From UBA8389 sp035719105 (lineage in GTDB: Bacteria; Bacteroidota; Bacteroidia; Bacteroidales; UBA1402), in assembly GCA_035719105.1 (NCBI GenBank), contig DASTGN010000009.1:183936-247935 (forward strand): a stretch of 64,000 nt of DNA, read 5' to 3'. Of this stretch, positions 17,501 to 27,000 are shown in pieces (within the stretch, counting starts at the first letter, position 1; every line of letters begins with the position of its first letter). The notes beneath the pieces were generated by a model. That model made no database searches and was not told where the DNA came from. It saw nothing but the letters and a program-made list of their open reading frames with translations. A program made the translations under genes and the position numbers.

Positions 17501-18523
17501 ATGAAGAAAATTCTTGTAACCGGAGGAACCGGTTTTATCGGTTCACACACCGTAGTCGAGTTGCAAAATAAAGGGTATGAAGTGCTTATCGCCGATGATT
17601 TGTCCAACTCTTCCATCGAAGTCCTGGACAGTATCACCAAAATCACAGGCATTCAACCCGGATTTGAGAAAATAGATCTTTCCGATGCAGCAAAAACAGC
17701 TGATTTCTTTTCACGAAACCAAAACATCGAAGGCATCATCCATTTTGCCGCATTCAAAGCTGTAGGCGAATCCATGATTAAACCTTTGGAATATTACCGA
17801 AACAATCTCGGATCCCTGTTGAATATTTTGGAAGGCATGAAGGTTAATGGCATCAAAAATGTAGTTTTCAGTTCCTCCTGCACGGTTTATGGTCAACCCG
17901 AAGTTTTACCCGTAACTGAATCCGCGCCCATTCAGCAAGCATGGTCTCCCTATGGCAATACCAAACAGATGTGCGAGGAAATCCTACGATTCTCCACCAT
18001 GACTCTACCACTGAAAGCCATCGCCCTTCGTTATTTCAACCCCATTGGCGCACATGAATCAGCGCTTATTGGAGAATTGCCTATAGGCGTTCCTGGCAAC
18101 CTGGTTCCCTTCATTACTCAGACGGCCATTGGTATCCGCCCCTGTCTCAATGTCTTCGGTGACGATTACAACACACCCGACGGATCTGCCGTTCGTGACT
18201 ACATTCACGTGGTCGATTTGGCCAAAGCACACGTTATTGCAGTGGAACGCATGCTCGATAATAAGGGCAAATCCAACCTGGAAATCTTCAACCTTGGCAC
18301 CGGGAATGGATATTCCGTCCTACAAGTCATTCATTCATTTGAAAAAGTTTCAGGTGTAAAACTGAATTATAAAATTGTTCCCCGCCGTCCTGGCGATATC
18401 GAACAAACTTGGGCTGACACTACCTTTGCCAACGAAGAATTGGGTTGGAAAGCCGAAAAGGAACTTGATGAAATGATGCTTTCTGCCTGGAATTGGGAAA
18501 AAGCCCTGGCTTCGAAAAAGTAA
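17501..18523 (+). CDS. galE: UDP-glucose 4-epimerase
   Basis: 340 residues, extended short-chain dehydrogenase fold. Interconverts UDP-glucose and UDP-galactose. Seen: the NAD-binding GGTGFIGSH (8-16), the serine run FSSSCTVYG (Ser124-126), the catalytic pair Tyr151/Lys155 in SPYGNTK, and the substrate-region RYFNPIGAHESALIGE. It is followed within 11 bases by a 59-base palindrome that probably acts as its terminator. A close UDP-N-acetylglucosamine epimerase cannot be fully excluded, but the motifs match GalE well. Confidence 0.95.
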   Translation: MKKILVTGGTGFIGSHTVVELQNKGYEVLIADDLSNSSIEVLDSITKITGIQPGFEKIDLSDAAKTADFFSRNQNIEGIIHFAAFKAVGESMIKPLEYYRNNLGSLLNILEGMKVNGIKNVVFSSSCTVYGQPEVLPVTESAPIQQAWSPYGNTKQMCEEILRFSTMTLPLKAIALRYFNPIGAHESALIGELPIGVPGNLVPFITQTAIGIRPCLNVFGDDYNTPDGSAVRDYIHVVDLAKAHVIAVERMLDNKGKSNLEIFNLGTGNGYSVLQVIHSFEKVSGVKLNYKIVPRRPGDIEQTWADTTFANEELGWKAEKELDEMMLSAWNWEKALASKK

Positions 18524-18533
18524 TTCAAGGTAA

Positions 18534-18592
18534 ATCACCAAAATAGCAGAAGTCCTGTACGTAACGTACAGGACTTCTGCTATTTTGGTGAT
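18534..18592. repeat. 59-base near-perfect palindrome between galE and tRNA-Arg
   Basis: Two perfectly complementary 29-base arms (18534-18562 and 18564-18592) around one central base. The core has AAAAT on its left and ATTTT on its right, so it can serve as a bidirectional terminator for galE (+) and the tRNA (-). The right arm includes the last acceptor bases and CCA of tRNA-Arg, so the left arm carries an inverted copy of the tRNA end (ATCACCA on the + strand). The outer stem goes well beyond what termination needs. Confidence 0.85.
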
Positions 18593-18662
18593 CCGGTTGA
18601 GATTCGAACTCAAGACCCACAGCTTAGAAGGCTGTTGCTCTATCCAGCTGAGCTACCGGACC
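18586..18662 (-). tRNA. tRNA-Arg (anticodon UCU), CCA encoded
   Basis: Folds fully by eye. The acceptor stem is GGTCCGG/CCGGATC with one G-T pair. The D arm is GCTC/GAGC. The anticodon arm is ACAGC/GCTGT with loop CTTCTAA, giving anticodon TCT, which reads AGA/AGG. The T arm is TTGAG/CTCAA with loop TTCGAAT. Discriminator A and CCA are encoded. A promoter element lies 39 bases upstream. The 3' end is inside the palindrome at 18534-18592. Confidence 0.97.
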
Positions 18663-18701
18663 CCATTTGCTTTAAAAACAGATCATTCTTTAAAACGGGG
18701 G

Positions 18702-18709
18702 CAAAGGTA
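18702..18709 (-). promoter_or_regulatory. Promoter -7 element (TACCTTTG) of tRNA-Arg
   Basis: TAnnTTTG match, 39 bases before the mature tRNA 5' end, just past the stop codon of tamL (18725). Confidence 0.5.
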
Positions 18710-18724
18710 AGTAAAATATTGAAA

Positions 18725-21079
18725 TTAGAAAGGATACCCAACCGCAAAATGCAAGGCAAAATCATCCCAATTATCGATGTTTCGGATGCGCCAATGATCG
18801 TTCAGGGCCGATGAAGGGTCGTAGACCTTCATACCGGCATCCACCCGTATCAAGAAATAATCAAATGCCAAACGAATACCGCCGCCAATGCTTCCGGCAA
18901 TTTGTTTGTAAAAACTGTTCCATTTAAACTGGCCTCCAGGCTGCCCACTGTAATAATTGAGCGTCCAGATGTTCCCGGCATCGGCAAAAAGAGCACCTTC
19001 GACCACCCAAAACAGCGTTCCCCGATATTCCAAATTCAGATCCAGTTTCATGTCTCCGGATTGATTCATAAAATTAATGGCGTTGCTTGGATTGTGATAA
19101 CTTCCAGGACCTAAAGTTCGAACGGCCCATCCACGAACGGAGTTGGCACCACCCGAATAAAATCGCTTTTCAAAAGGCAAAATCGTTGAATTTCCATAAG
19201 GATACGCAAAACCGACACCGATTCGATACGCCAATCGGCTCTTGGAATCGAGCGTCACACTCTTGGCAAACTCCAATTCACCCCGAACATACTGGCTAAA
19301 ATTGATGTTTCCAATTTTGTAGAAGCCATTGGCGTCTTTCGGAGCACCTGCCAATGCATATCCTGCATACAATAAATTACCAGCCGATTCAATACTGCCC
19401 CTCCAGGTGCGATAGTCACGACTAACCGACCCAAACGGCACGCTGGAATAAGAAAAAGTATAGGCCGAACGCAGGATAAAATGATCTTCGTAACTGTATT
19501 TTAAATAAGAAGTATCGTTCAGGTACTTACTTGCAAATTCGGGTTGCACCCAAGGCATGTAGGTATAACTCAGGTCAAACAAATCGAAAGTCTGGCGTAA
19601 ATTCTGGTGAGACCAATTGTATCGAACCCCCATGGATGCCACGGTTCGTTGAAATTCCGGTCTGGTCATCAATTGATATGCCGATCTGAACTCGGTGGTC
19701 GCATCCATTTTTTGTTTGAAACTCGCCTTCAGAAATGGAGCTTTGAATTCCGGCAAAGTCAAATTGACTTCCCCGCCAAGTTCCAAATAATTGCTTGCAA
19801 AGGAAGAAATGGCTTGGGAGGAAACCGCTTCATAAGCTCCCCTAATCTTGGTTTGAAACATTTCCGAGCCATTAAATAAGTTACGATGCGTGTAACTGAG
19901 ATTTCCAGCCACCCCAAAATCACCTGCTGTATTAGTGCCTTCCACATCAAAACCAAGACCTTGTCGTTTATTTTGTGACAAGACGATGTAGCAATCCAAG
20001 GGTCGTTCATCGGTAGCATCAGAGGGCACTTCAGCAAAACGAATGTTCACATATTTCATATACTGAAGTGAATTGAGGCGGGCATACGTCCTATTGACCT
20101 TAGTCACATCAAAAACCTGACCGGGAATAATTCGGCAATTGGCAATCAATGCATTGGGAGAGATGAAAGGCTTATTCTGATAAACAGTCTTGTAACCGTC
20201 TGTTGAAAGGGTATCATACCCTGACAGACTAAAAATGGACGTTCCACCAGCATTAACCCCAGTCGCTGATTGACGGTTGAAGCTGGCCATGTCCACATCC
20301 AGCATGAAATAGACATTCCTAAACCGATAAACTGAATGGCTGAAGTCCATAAAACGAGATCCGGAAGCATTGACGGTCGAATCCCGGGTCAAAGATTGCA
20401 ACATCAGCATTACATTTGCTGTATGGTTGCCCAACATACTATCCACTCGATAATAGAAATTTTCTTTCTGAATGGCATAATAACCCTTCTCTTGCAAGAA
20501 CAGAACCAACCGCTCCCGTTCCAAATCCAATTTTTCGCTGCTTAAAAGGGTTCCCGAATGGATATCGGTCGAAAGCAGCGCACGATCAATCCATTTGCAT
20601 AAACTATCTCCGGATGAAGCGAAGTCAAATTTGTTGATGGTATAGGGAATGTTCCCATTCATGGTGATGGTCACATAAGCCCTTCGCTTTTTGTAATTGA
20701 CATCCTCCTGAACATTTGCATTGAAATAGCCCTGGTTAATCAACAGATTTTCCAAAGTAACCCTGGAGCGTTCATTTTTAGCCTGATCGAAAATGACCGG
20801 TTCCTCCCCTAATTTACGAAGCGTCCGGTTGATCCATTTGCTAGTATCTCTGCCGGATAAATTGTAGATTGCCAGGTTCAAATCCAATAAATTCAAGAAA
20901 CGCGCATTAGGGACCTGATGCAAATAAATGTTGTAGTTGACATCCGAAGGAAGAATACCTTTCTGAACTAATTTGACCGAATGCAACAAATACTGATCCT
21001 TAGGCACATATTTGAACGTATTGCAAGCGGCAAGCAGGAATATCGCCAGTAGTGAGAGATGCAGGACCAGTCTGCGCAT
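18725..21079 (-). CDS. tamL: TamL-type lipoprotein, BamA/TamA superfamily outer-membrane barrel
   Basis: 784 residues. Lipoprotein signal peptide with lipobox LAAC and acylated Cys19, which separates TamL from ordinary TamA/BamA. Periplasmic POTRA-like repeats (about 30-330) precede a C-terminal 16-strand barrel with the family motif SVRGWAVRTLGPG and a terminal strand ending in aromatic Phe (FAVGYPF). The family inserts or assembles outer-membrane proteins together with a TamB-like partner; no tamB lies next to it here. The gene appears monocistronic, with its own promoter at 21101-21108, and no hairpin terminator was seen before the tRNA promoter. Confidence 0.88.
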   Translation of the reverse strand: MRRLVLHLSLLAIFLLAACNTFKYVPKDQYLLHSVKLVQKGILPSDVNYNIYLHQVPNARFLNLLDLNLAIYNLSGRDTSKWINRTLRKLGEEPVIFDQAKNERSRVTLENLLINQGYFNANVQEDVNYKKRRAYVTITMNGNIPYTINKFDFASSGDSLCKWIDRALLSTDIHSGTLLSSEKLDLERERLVLFLQEKGYYAIQKENFYYRVDSMLGNHTANVMLMLQSLTRDSTVNASGSRFMDFSHSVYRFRNVYFMLDVDMASFNRQSATGVNAGGTSIFSLSGYDTLSTDGYKTVYQNKPFISPNALIANCRIIPGQVFDVTKVNRTYARLNSLQYMKYVNIRFAEVPSDATDERPLDCYIVLSQNKRQGLGFDVEGTNTAGDFGVAGNLSYTHRNLFNGSEMFQTKIRGAYEAVSSQAISSFASNYLELGGEVNLTLPEFKAPFLKASFKQKMDATTEFRSAYQLMTRPEFQRTVASMGVRYNWSHQNLRQTFDLFDLSYTYMPWVQPEFASKYLNDTSYLKYSYEDHFILRSAYTFSYSSVPFGSVSRDYRTWRGSIESAGNLLYAGYALAGAPKDANGFYKIGNINFSQYVRGELEFAKSVTLDSKSRLAYRIGVGFAYPYGNSTILPFEKRFYSGGANSVRGWAVRTLGPGSYHNPSNAINFMNQSGDMKLDLNLEYRGTLFWVVEGALFADAGNIWTLNYYSGQPGGQFKWNSFYKQIAGSIGGGIRLAFDYFLIRVDAGMKVYDPSSALNDHWRIRNIDNWDDFALHFAVGYPF

Positions 21080-21100
21080 TTAACAACTATTTAATTTATG

Positions 21101-21108
21101 CAAATGTA
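21101..21108 (-). promoter_or_regulatory. Promoter -7 element (TACATTTG) of tamL
   Basis: TAnnTTTG match, 21 bases before the tamL ATG. Confidence 0.5.
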
Positions 21109-21170
21109 CATTTTCCCTTTAAAGATGGCAAATGAGACTTGACAAATTTCCCAAGACGGTTTTTCTTTTG

Positions 21171-21178
21171 TAGTTTTG
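21171..21178 (+). promoter_or_regulatory. Promoter -7 element (TAGTTTTG) of the SpoU-type methyltransferase
   Basis: TAnnTTTG match, 18 bases before the ATG at 21197. A longer in-frame start at 21176 would fall inside this element. Confidence 0.48.
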
Positions 21179-21196
21179 TTCACAAAATCGGATAAA

Positions 21197-21970
21197 ATGC
21201 TGAGTCAGGCCAAACAAAAATGGATTCGTTCACTGGAACAAAAAAAAATAAGGCAAGAACAAGGGCTGTTTTTGGCCGAAGGCAGCAAGTGCTGTACCGA
21301 TTTGTTGGAACTCCTTCCCTGTCGTTTCTTAGCTGCCACACCAGATTGGTTGGAAGCTCATAAAAACATACACGCGGCTGAAATCATAGATGCCACTCCA
21401 GAAGAAATCCGTAAAGCCAGTTTGTTGAAGAATCCGCAAGATGTCCTGGCTGTTTTTGAAATTCCAAGATATGAATTGACTCCCGAGCAGCTTAAAGGCC
21501 AGCTCACCTTAACCTTGGACAACGTTCAGGATCCTGGGAATCTAGGCACCATCTTGCGCATTGCAGATTGGTTCGGCATTCGGAACGTATTGTGTTCCAT
21601 TGGGACAGCAGATGCATTCAACCCAAAAACGGTCCAAGCGACGATGGGTGCCATCGGACGAATTCACCTGCAATATACCGATTTGACGGAATTCCTTAAA
21701 ACCGTGCCCTTACCCATTTATGGCACCTTTTTGGATGGTCAGGTTTTGTATGATGCCGAATTGAAAATGGAAGGAATCATCGTGATGGGAAACGAAGGAA
21801 ATGGCATTTCCAATGCTGTTGAAAATTTAGTCACCGACAGACTTTTCATACCCGATTTTCCGATGGGTCAAACCGGCTCTGAATCGTTGAATGTATCGGT
21901 GGCAACGGCCATAGTTTGCTCTGAGTTCCGAAGACGCGCCTTACCGAACTATTTGCTGGGCGGAGCCTGA
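21197..21970 (+). CDS. TrmH/SpoU family RNA 2'-O-methyltransferase
   Basis: 257 residues. Seen: an N-terminal substrate-binding domain (RQEQGLFLAEGSKCC, like L30e), then the SPOUT methyltransferase domain with motif 1 TLDNVQDPGNLGTILRIADWFG, motif 2 VMGNEGNGIS, and motif 3 IPDFPMGQTGSESLNVSVATAIV. These place it in the SpoU class that methylates ribose in tRNA or rRNA; the target base is not readable. Its 3' end overlaps the convergent DUF4296 gene by 22 bases, so no terminator separates them. Confidence 0.92.
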   Translation: MLSQAKQKWIRSLEQKKIRQEQGLFLAEGSKCCTDLLELLPCRFLAATPDWLEAHKNIHAAEIIDATPEEIRKASLLKNPQDVLAVFEIPRYELTPEQLKGQLTLTLDNVQDPGNLGTILRIADWFGIRNVLCSIGTADAFNPKTVQATMGAIGRIHLQYTDLTEFLKTVPLPIYGTFLDGQVLYDAELKMEGIIVMGNEGNGISNAVENLVTDRLFIPDFPMGQTGSESLNVSVATAIVCSEFRRRALPNYLLGGA

Positions 21971-22803
21971 ACAGATCGCTTCTGCTGCATTTCCAAACGT
22001 TTCAACCGCTCTTGTTCCAAAGCTCTTTGTTGGAAGCGCTTGCGAATCTGTTCACTTTTGGGAATTTCCCTGAAATTTCGAGTGGGCAGACGGCGACCTC
22101 CCGGAGCAAGCACCGTGTTGCTCATAACCAAAGGTTGTGCCAAATTCTTCTGCTTCATTAACGAATCGGTTTTTGCTTGAAGCGAATCCAGATGAGACAT
22201 GTTAGGCACCGCAGGAACAGACACTTGAGGATAAAGAATGATTCGGGCTGTATCCTTTTGAATCTGATACATCCATTGTTTGGAATACCAGGAACTGCTC
22301 GATGGCAACACATTGCTCGAACGATACAATTGATGTAGGACGACCGTATCTCGACGGAAAGTACCAAAGGTGTATAACGAACGAATTTTGGTTGAATCCA
22401 TTCCATATTTGGAACTATTGGTTGAACGATCAAACTTGCCTTCATCGATGGCTGCCTTGAAATCATCCAAACGATTCTGTACATCCATGTATATTTTCTC
22501 GTATAAATTCATATGCCGGCAGTACCAGGAAACCGAATAATAAAAACTTTCCTGCGACAGATGATGTTTGCGTAATACGGAACGATACGCCATATCTTTA
22601 AAAGACTCCTTATCCAGGCCACGCGTCCATTCTTCGGGAATGGGTGCAGAAACCTCACTGACAGCAGCTTCTGCCAAGTGAATGTCAATCAACACATCGG
22701 CCATTTCCTTGCGGGAAAGAACACCTTTGGGTCTGCATGAGCTGAAAAGAACCAACAGCAGACAACCTCCTAAGATCAGCCTGATTTTGGGAAAACGAAT
22801 CAT
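21949..22803 (-). CDS. DUF4296 domain lipoprotein
   Basis: 284 residues. Lipoprotein signal with lipobox FSSC and Cys23. The conserved N-terminal part (MADVLIDIHLAEAAV, about 33-50, and the following helices to about 120) fits DUF4296, a Bacteroidota family without known function. The C-terminal third is basic and Arg/Gln-rich and may be disordered. Its ATG overlaps the lspA stop by four bases, so the lipoprotein is translated from the same message as the peptidase expected to process lipoproteins. The coupling is seen; its meaning is inference. Confidence 0.8.
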   Translation of the reverse strand: MIRFPKIRLILGGCLLLVLFSSCRPKGVLSRKEMADVLIDIHLAEAAVSEVSAPIPEEWTRGLDKESFKDMAYRSVLRKHHLSQESFYYSVSWYCRHMNLYEKIYMDVQNRLDDFKAAIDEGKFDRSTNSSKYGMDSTKIRSLYTFGTFRRDTVVLHQLYRSSNVLPSSSSWYSKQWMYQIQKDTARIILYPQVSVPAVPNMSHLDSLQAKTDSLMKQKNLAQPLVMSNTVLAPGGRRLPTRNFREIPKSEQIRKRFQQRALEQERLKRLEMQQKRSVQAPPSK

Positions 22804-23444
22804 TGGTTTTCAGGTGCTTCCGGGCTGACTTTGGAAGTAGATACTTCCGACAAATCTTTCCGGTAAAACAGTAAAAGAATGAAAATACCTACCGAAATGG
22901 AAGAGTCTGCAATATTGAAAATGGGTCTGAAAAAAACAAAGGAATCACCACCTACAAAGGGCATCCAGGTAGGCCAATGGGAATCAATGAGAGGGAAATA
23001 CAACATATCGACCACCTTGCCATAGAAAAAAGTTCCATAGCCTCCTCCGTCCGGAAACATGGTTGCCGGTAGAGCGAAGCTTTGGCTGAACACCAACCCG
23101 TAAAACAAACAATCGATGATGTTCCCCATGGCTCCGGCGATGATCAAAGCAATGCAAACCAAATAGCCGGTGCGGGTCGTCTGCTTGGAAATGATTCTCG
23201 AAACATACCAAAACAATCCAACGACAGCTGCAATTCTGAAAAGAGTCAGGAATAACTTGTCAAAAAGCTCAATACCAAAGGCCATACCGTTGTTTTCCGT
23301 AAAGAAAAGGTAAAACCAATCGGTGATATGAATGCTGTCATGCATGACCATATGGGTTTTCACCCAGATCTTAAGTGCCTGATCAGCCAGTAAAACAAAG
23401 AAAATGATTAGTGAGACAATCCAGCCTCTTGAAAGTTTCGGCAT
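22800..23444 (-). CDS. lspA: Lipoprotein signal peptidase (signal peptidase II)
   Basis: 214 residues from the ATG at 23444. A longer frame reaches 23549 but overlaps the upstream gene and adds a non-conserved tail. LspA cuts the signal peptide of prolipoproteins after the Cys is lipidated. Seen: N-terminal helix with DQALKIWVK, the family box FFTENNGMAFGIE, and the two aspartyl-protease boxes GNIIDCLFYG and FNIADSSISVG carrying the catalytic Asp pair. Longer than the E. coli enzyme because of an insertion in the periplasmic loop (about 125-165), which is common in Bacteroidota. Follows the DksA-like gene by 79 bases. Confidence 0.93.
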   Translation of the reverse strand: MPKLSRGWIVSLIIFFVLLADQALKIWVKTHMVMHDSIHITDWFYLFFTENNGMAFGIELFDKLFLTLFRIAAVVGLFWYVSRIISKQTTRTGYLVCIALIIAGAMGNIIDCLFYGLVFSQSFALPATMFPDGGGYGTFFYGKVVDMLYFPLIDSHWPTWMPFVGGDSFVFFRPIFNIADSSISVGIFILLLFYRKDLSEVSTSKVSPEAPENQ

Positions 23445-23523
23445 ACTATTTTCGTTCGTTTTTTTCAAAACAGTCGTTTTTCGTGACTCGACATAGCCAA
23501 AGTAAACTTTGTCTCTGTGCTCG

Positions 23524-23901
23524 CTACTTAAAACGTTCCTTTGCTTCAATCGAAAGAGTTGCGTGAGGAACAGCGCGAAGACGTTCCTTGGGTATCAACT
23601 GACCCGTTTCACGACAAATGCCGTATGTCTTGTTTTCAATGCGAATCAAAGCTGCTTCCAAGTGCTGGATGAACTTCATTTGACGTTGAGCCATACGGCC
23701 GGTTTCTTCCTTCAACATCGTATTGGCTCCTTCTTCGAAGACCTTGAACGTAGGCGAAGTATCCATGACATCATTGCCGTCCATATTGGTGACACTAGCC
23801 TTCAATTGTTCGTAATCCTCTCTGGCTTTCACTAATTTATCCTCAATAATGGTGCGGAACTCTTCAAGTTCAGCGTCGGAATATCTGATTTTGTCTGACA
23901 T
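23524..23901 (-). CDS. DksA/TraR-like regulator with incomplete zinc finger
   Basis: 125 residues: an N-terminal coiled-coil part (about 5-85) and a C-terminal TraR/DksA segment YGICRETGQLIPKERLRAVP. DksA-type proteins enter the secondary channel of RNA polymerase and adjust initiation, often with ppGpp. A canonical finger has four Cys; here only the first is kept, and the others are Thr, Ser and Ala. Homologues in Bacteroidota share this, so it probably folds without zinc. Lies upstream of lspA on the same strand, so it likely heads the operon with lspA and the DUF4296 gene. A weak TATATTCG lies upstream at about 23960. Confidence 0.87.
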   Translation of the reverse strand: MSDKIRYSDAELEEFRTIIEDKLVKAREDYEQLKASVTNMDGNDVMDTSPTFKVFEEGANTMLKEETGRMAQRQMKFIQHLEAALIRIENKTYGICRETGQLIPKERLRAVPHATLSIEAKERFK

Positions 23902-24010
23902 GATTTTCGTGTTTACAGAGATAATGGATAGTATTCGAAAGCTGTTTTAAAAAATAATCTGCGAATATAAGTAAATAGGATAGGAACACCAACTTTAAAA
24001 GGTCAAAATT

Positions 24011-27000
24011 TTAACCAATTCGTTGAATGTTGATAAATAAATCCATATCCTCCAAGTCGAGGGCAAGGCCATCTGGAACGTCTGTCACCAACACAAATTC
24101 ACCGGCAAGCGTTTGAGTCATGATGTATTTTTTCCAATCCTTCATAATCGACTTAACGTCTTCATTTTCTGTTAATTGGATACTAATCTTATCGGTAATG
24201 TCAAAACCGTTGGACTTGCGGATGTTTTGGATTCGGTTCACCAATTCACGTGCCAGACCCTCTTGTTTGAGTGCTTCCGTGATCGTGATATCGAGTGCCA
24301 CCGTCAGCCGTCCTTCGTTGGCAACCAACCAGCCGGGAATGTCTTCGGAAAGGATTTCCACGTCGGTGGTATCCACCTTGATTTCAACACCGTCCACCTG
24401 CAAAACGTAATAACCAATGGTTTCAAATTCGGTAATGGCTTCCTGAGAAAGTTCCGTCAATAATGCAGCAACCTGCTTCATTTGTTTGCCACACTTTGGA
24501 CCCAACTTCTTGAAATCGGGCTTGATGCGTTTAACCAAAATTCCGGCAGTATCGTCTACAAAATTCAGCGCCTTAACATTTACCTCACTCAAAATCAGTG
24601 AACTGATGGCTTCAATCTGTTCTTTTTGTTCAGCATCGACTACTGGCATCATGATGGCCGTCAAGGGTTGGCGAACTTTGATGCTCACCTTGCGACGTAG
24701 CGCCAAAACCATGGAGGAAATCTGTTGAGCCAGTTGCATGCGAGTTTCCAATTTGGTGTCGATACGATCGATATCACATGTTGGAAAGTTTGCTAAATGT
24801 ACGGATTCAGAGGCATCTTTACCGGACACAGCATTCAAGTCGCAGAACAATTGATCCGCGTAAAACGGTGCAATCGGAGCCATCAATCGGGAAACAGTGT
24901 CCAAACAACTATAAAGTGTCTGATAAGCAGATAGTTTGTCTTCTGTAAATTCTCCACCCCAAAAACGTTTCCGATTGAGACGCACGTACCAGTTGCTCAG
25001 GTTTTCACTGACGAAATCACTGATGGCGCGTCCTGCACGTGTTGGTTCGTAGTTGGAATAGCAATCGTCCACTTCTTTGATCAGGCTGTTCAGTTGCGAT
25101 AAAACCCAACGGTCAATCTCAGGGCGTTTCTCGTATGGAATTTCCGGTTGATTGGCGGAGAATCCGTCCACATTGGCATACAGGGCGAAAAACGAATACG
25201 TATTGTATAGGGTTCCGAAAAATTTACGGCGAACTTCCTCTATTCCATCGGTATCAAATTTCAGATTGTCCCAAGGCGAAGCATTGGTAATCATGTACCA
25301 ACGCAACGGGTCGGAACCGTATTTATTGATCGTTGAAAATGGATCCACGGCGTTTCCAAGACGTTTAGACATCTTGTTGCCGTTCTTATCAAGAACTAAC
25401 CCGTTGGAAACCACGTTTTTGAATGAAACAGTATCAAATACCATCGTAGCGATGGCGTGTAAGGTGAAAAACCAACCACGCGTTTGATCCACCCCTTCGG
25501 CAATGAAATCGGCAGGAAAATTCTCTCCCTTGTCAAAAGCCTCTTTATTTTCGAAGGGATAGTGAATTTGAGCATAGGGCATGGCACCCGAATCAAACCA
25601 AACATCAATGAGGTCTAACTCACGTTTCATTGGTTTTCCGGTGGCTGAGACCAGAATCACGTCATCCATGTACGGACGGTGCAAGTCAATCAGGTCATAA
25701 TTCTCTTTAGTATAGACACCAGGTTTGAATTCACCCAACAAATTGCTACTCATAAAGCCGAACTTAACCGACTTCTCGATTTCGGCATGCAGTTCAGCGA
25801 CGGAACCGATGCAAATTTCTTCAGAACCGTCCTCGCTACGCCAAATTGGCAAGGGTGTACCCCAATAACGGCTGCGGGAAAGGTTCCAATCATTCAAATT
25901 TTCCAGCCACTTGCCAAAACGCCCGCTTCCAGTGGAAGTCGGTTTCCATTGTATGGTTTCGTTCAGCTCCATCATGCGTTCGCGGCAAGCCGTCGACTTG
26001 ATGAACCAACTGTCCAGCGGATAGTAGAGTACCGGTTTGTCGGTACGCCAGCAATGTGGGTATGAGTGCGTATATTTCTCGATTTTGAATACTTGGTTCT
26101 GCTGTTTAAGCAGGACACAAAGATCCACGTCGATGGAAGGGTCGCTTTCAGTTTTGGTGAGGTCGTAGGCATTTTTAACATAAACACCGGCAAATGAACG
26201 ATAAAGCTCCTCATTCATTTGTTCTTTCACAAATTTCGGATCCAAATCTTCCAATTTGTAGAACTTACCAGTCGAATCCACCATGGGTCTGGCGTTTCCA
26301 TCCTTGTCGGTCATCAACAAAGGAGCGATGCCAAAGGCTTTGGCCACACGATCATCGTCTGCACCGAATGTCGGCGCAATATGAACGATACCGGTACCAT
26401 CCTCGGTCGTTACGAAATCGCCGGAAATCACTTTGAAAGCATTTTCACCTGGATTCACCCAAGGAATGAGCTGTTCGTATTCCATGCCCACCAATTCGCT
26501 GCCCTTGCATTCACTCAGTACTTCGAAAGGAATTAACTTGTCACCGACTTTGTAATCATCTAATGCAATTTCAGCTGCTTTTGGATTGAAATGAGTGTTT
26601 AGCAAATCTTTAGCCAAGATGCAGGTCATCGGCAAACCAGTGTATGGATTGAATGTCTTGACGGCCACATACGTGATGTTCAAGCCAATACATAAAGCCG
26701 TATTGGAAGGCAATGTCCACGGGGTAGTCGTCCAAGCCAAAAAATAAGCTGCTCCGAACGTTTCCCATTCCGCTTTGGGATTTTTAATCTTGAATTGCGC
26801 CACACAAGTGGTGTCCTTGACATCACGGTAACAGCCAGGTTGATTCAATTCGTGCGAGCTGAGACCAGTGCCAGCAGCCGGTGAATACGGTTGAATGGTG
26901 TAACCCTTATATAGCAAATTCTTCTTATACAACTCCTTAAGTAAATACCAGAGTGTTTCGATATACCGACTGTCGTAGGTAATGTAGGGATCGTCCATAT

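Noticed and set aside
23444..23549. N-terminal extension of lspA to 23549
   Set aside because: It would overlap the 3' end of the DksA-like gene, and the extra 35 residues lack signal or family features; the ATG at 23444 starts the first membrane helix.
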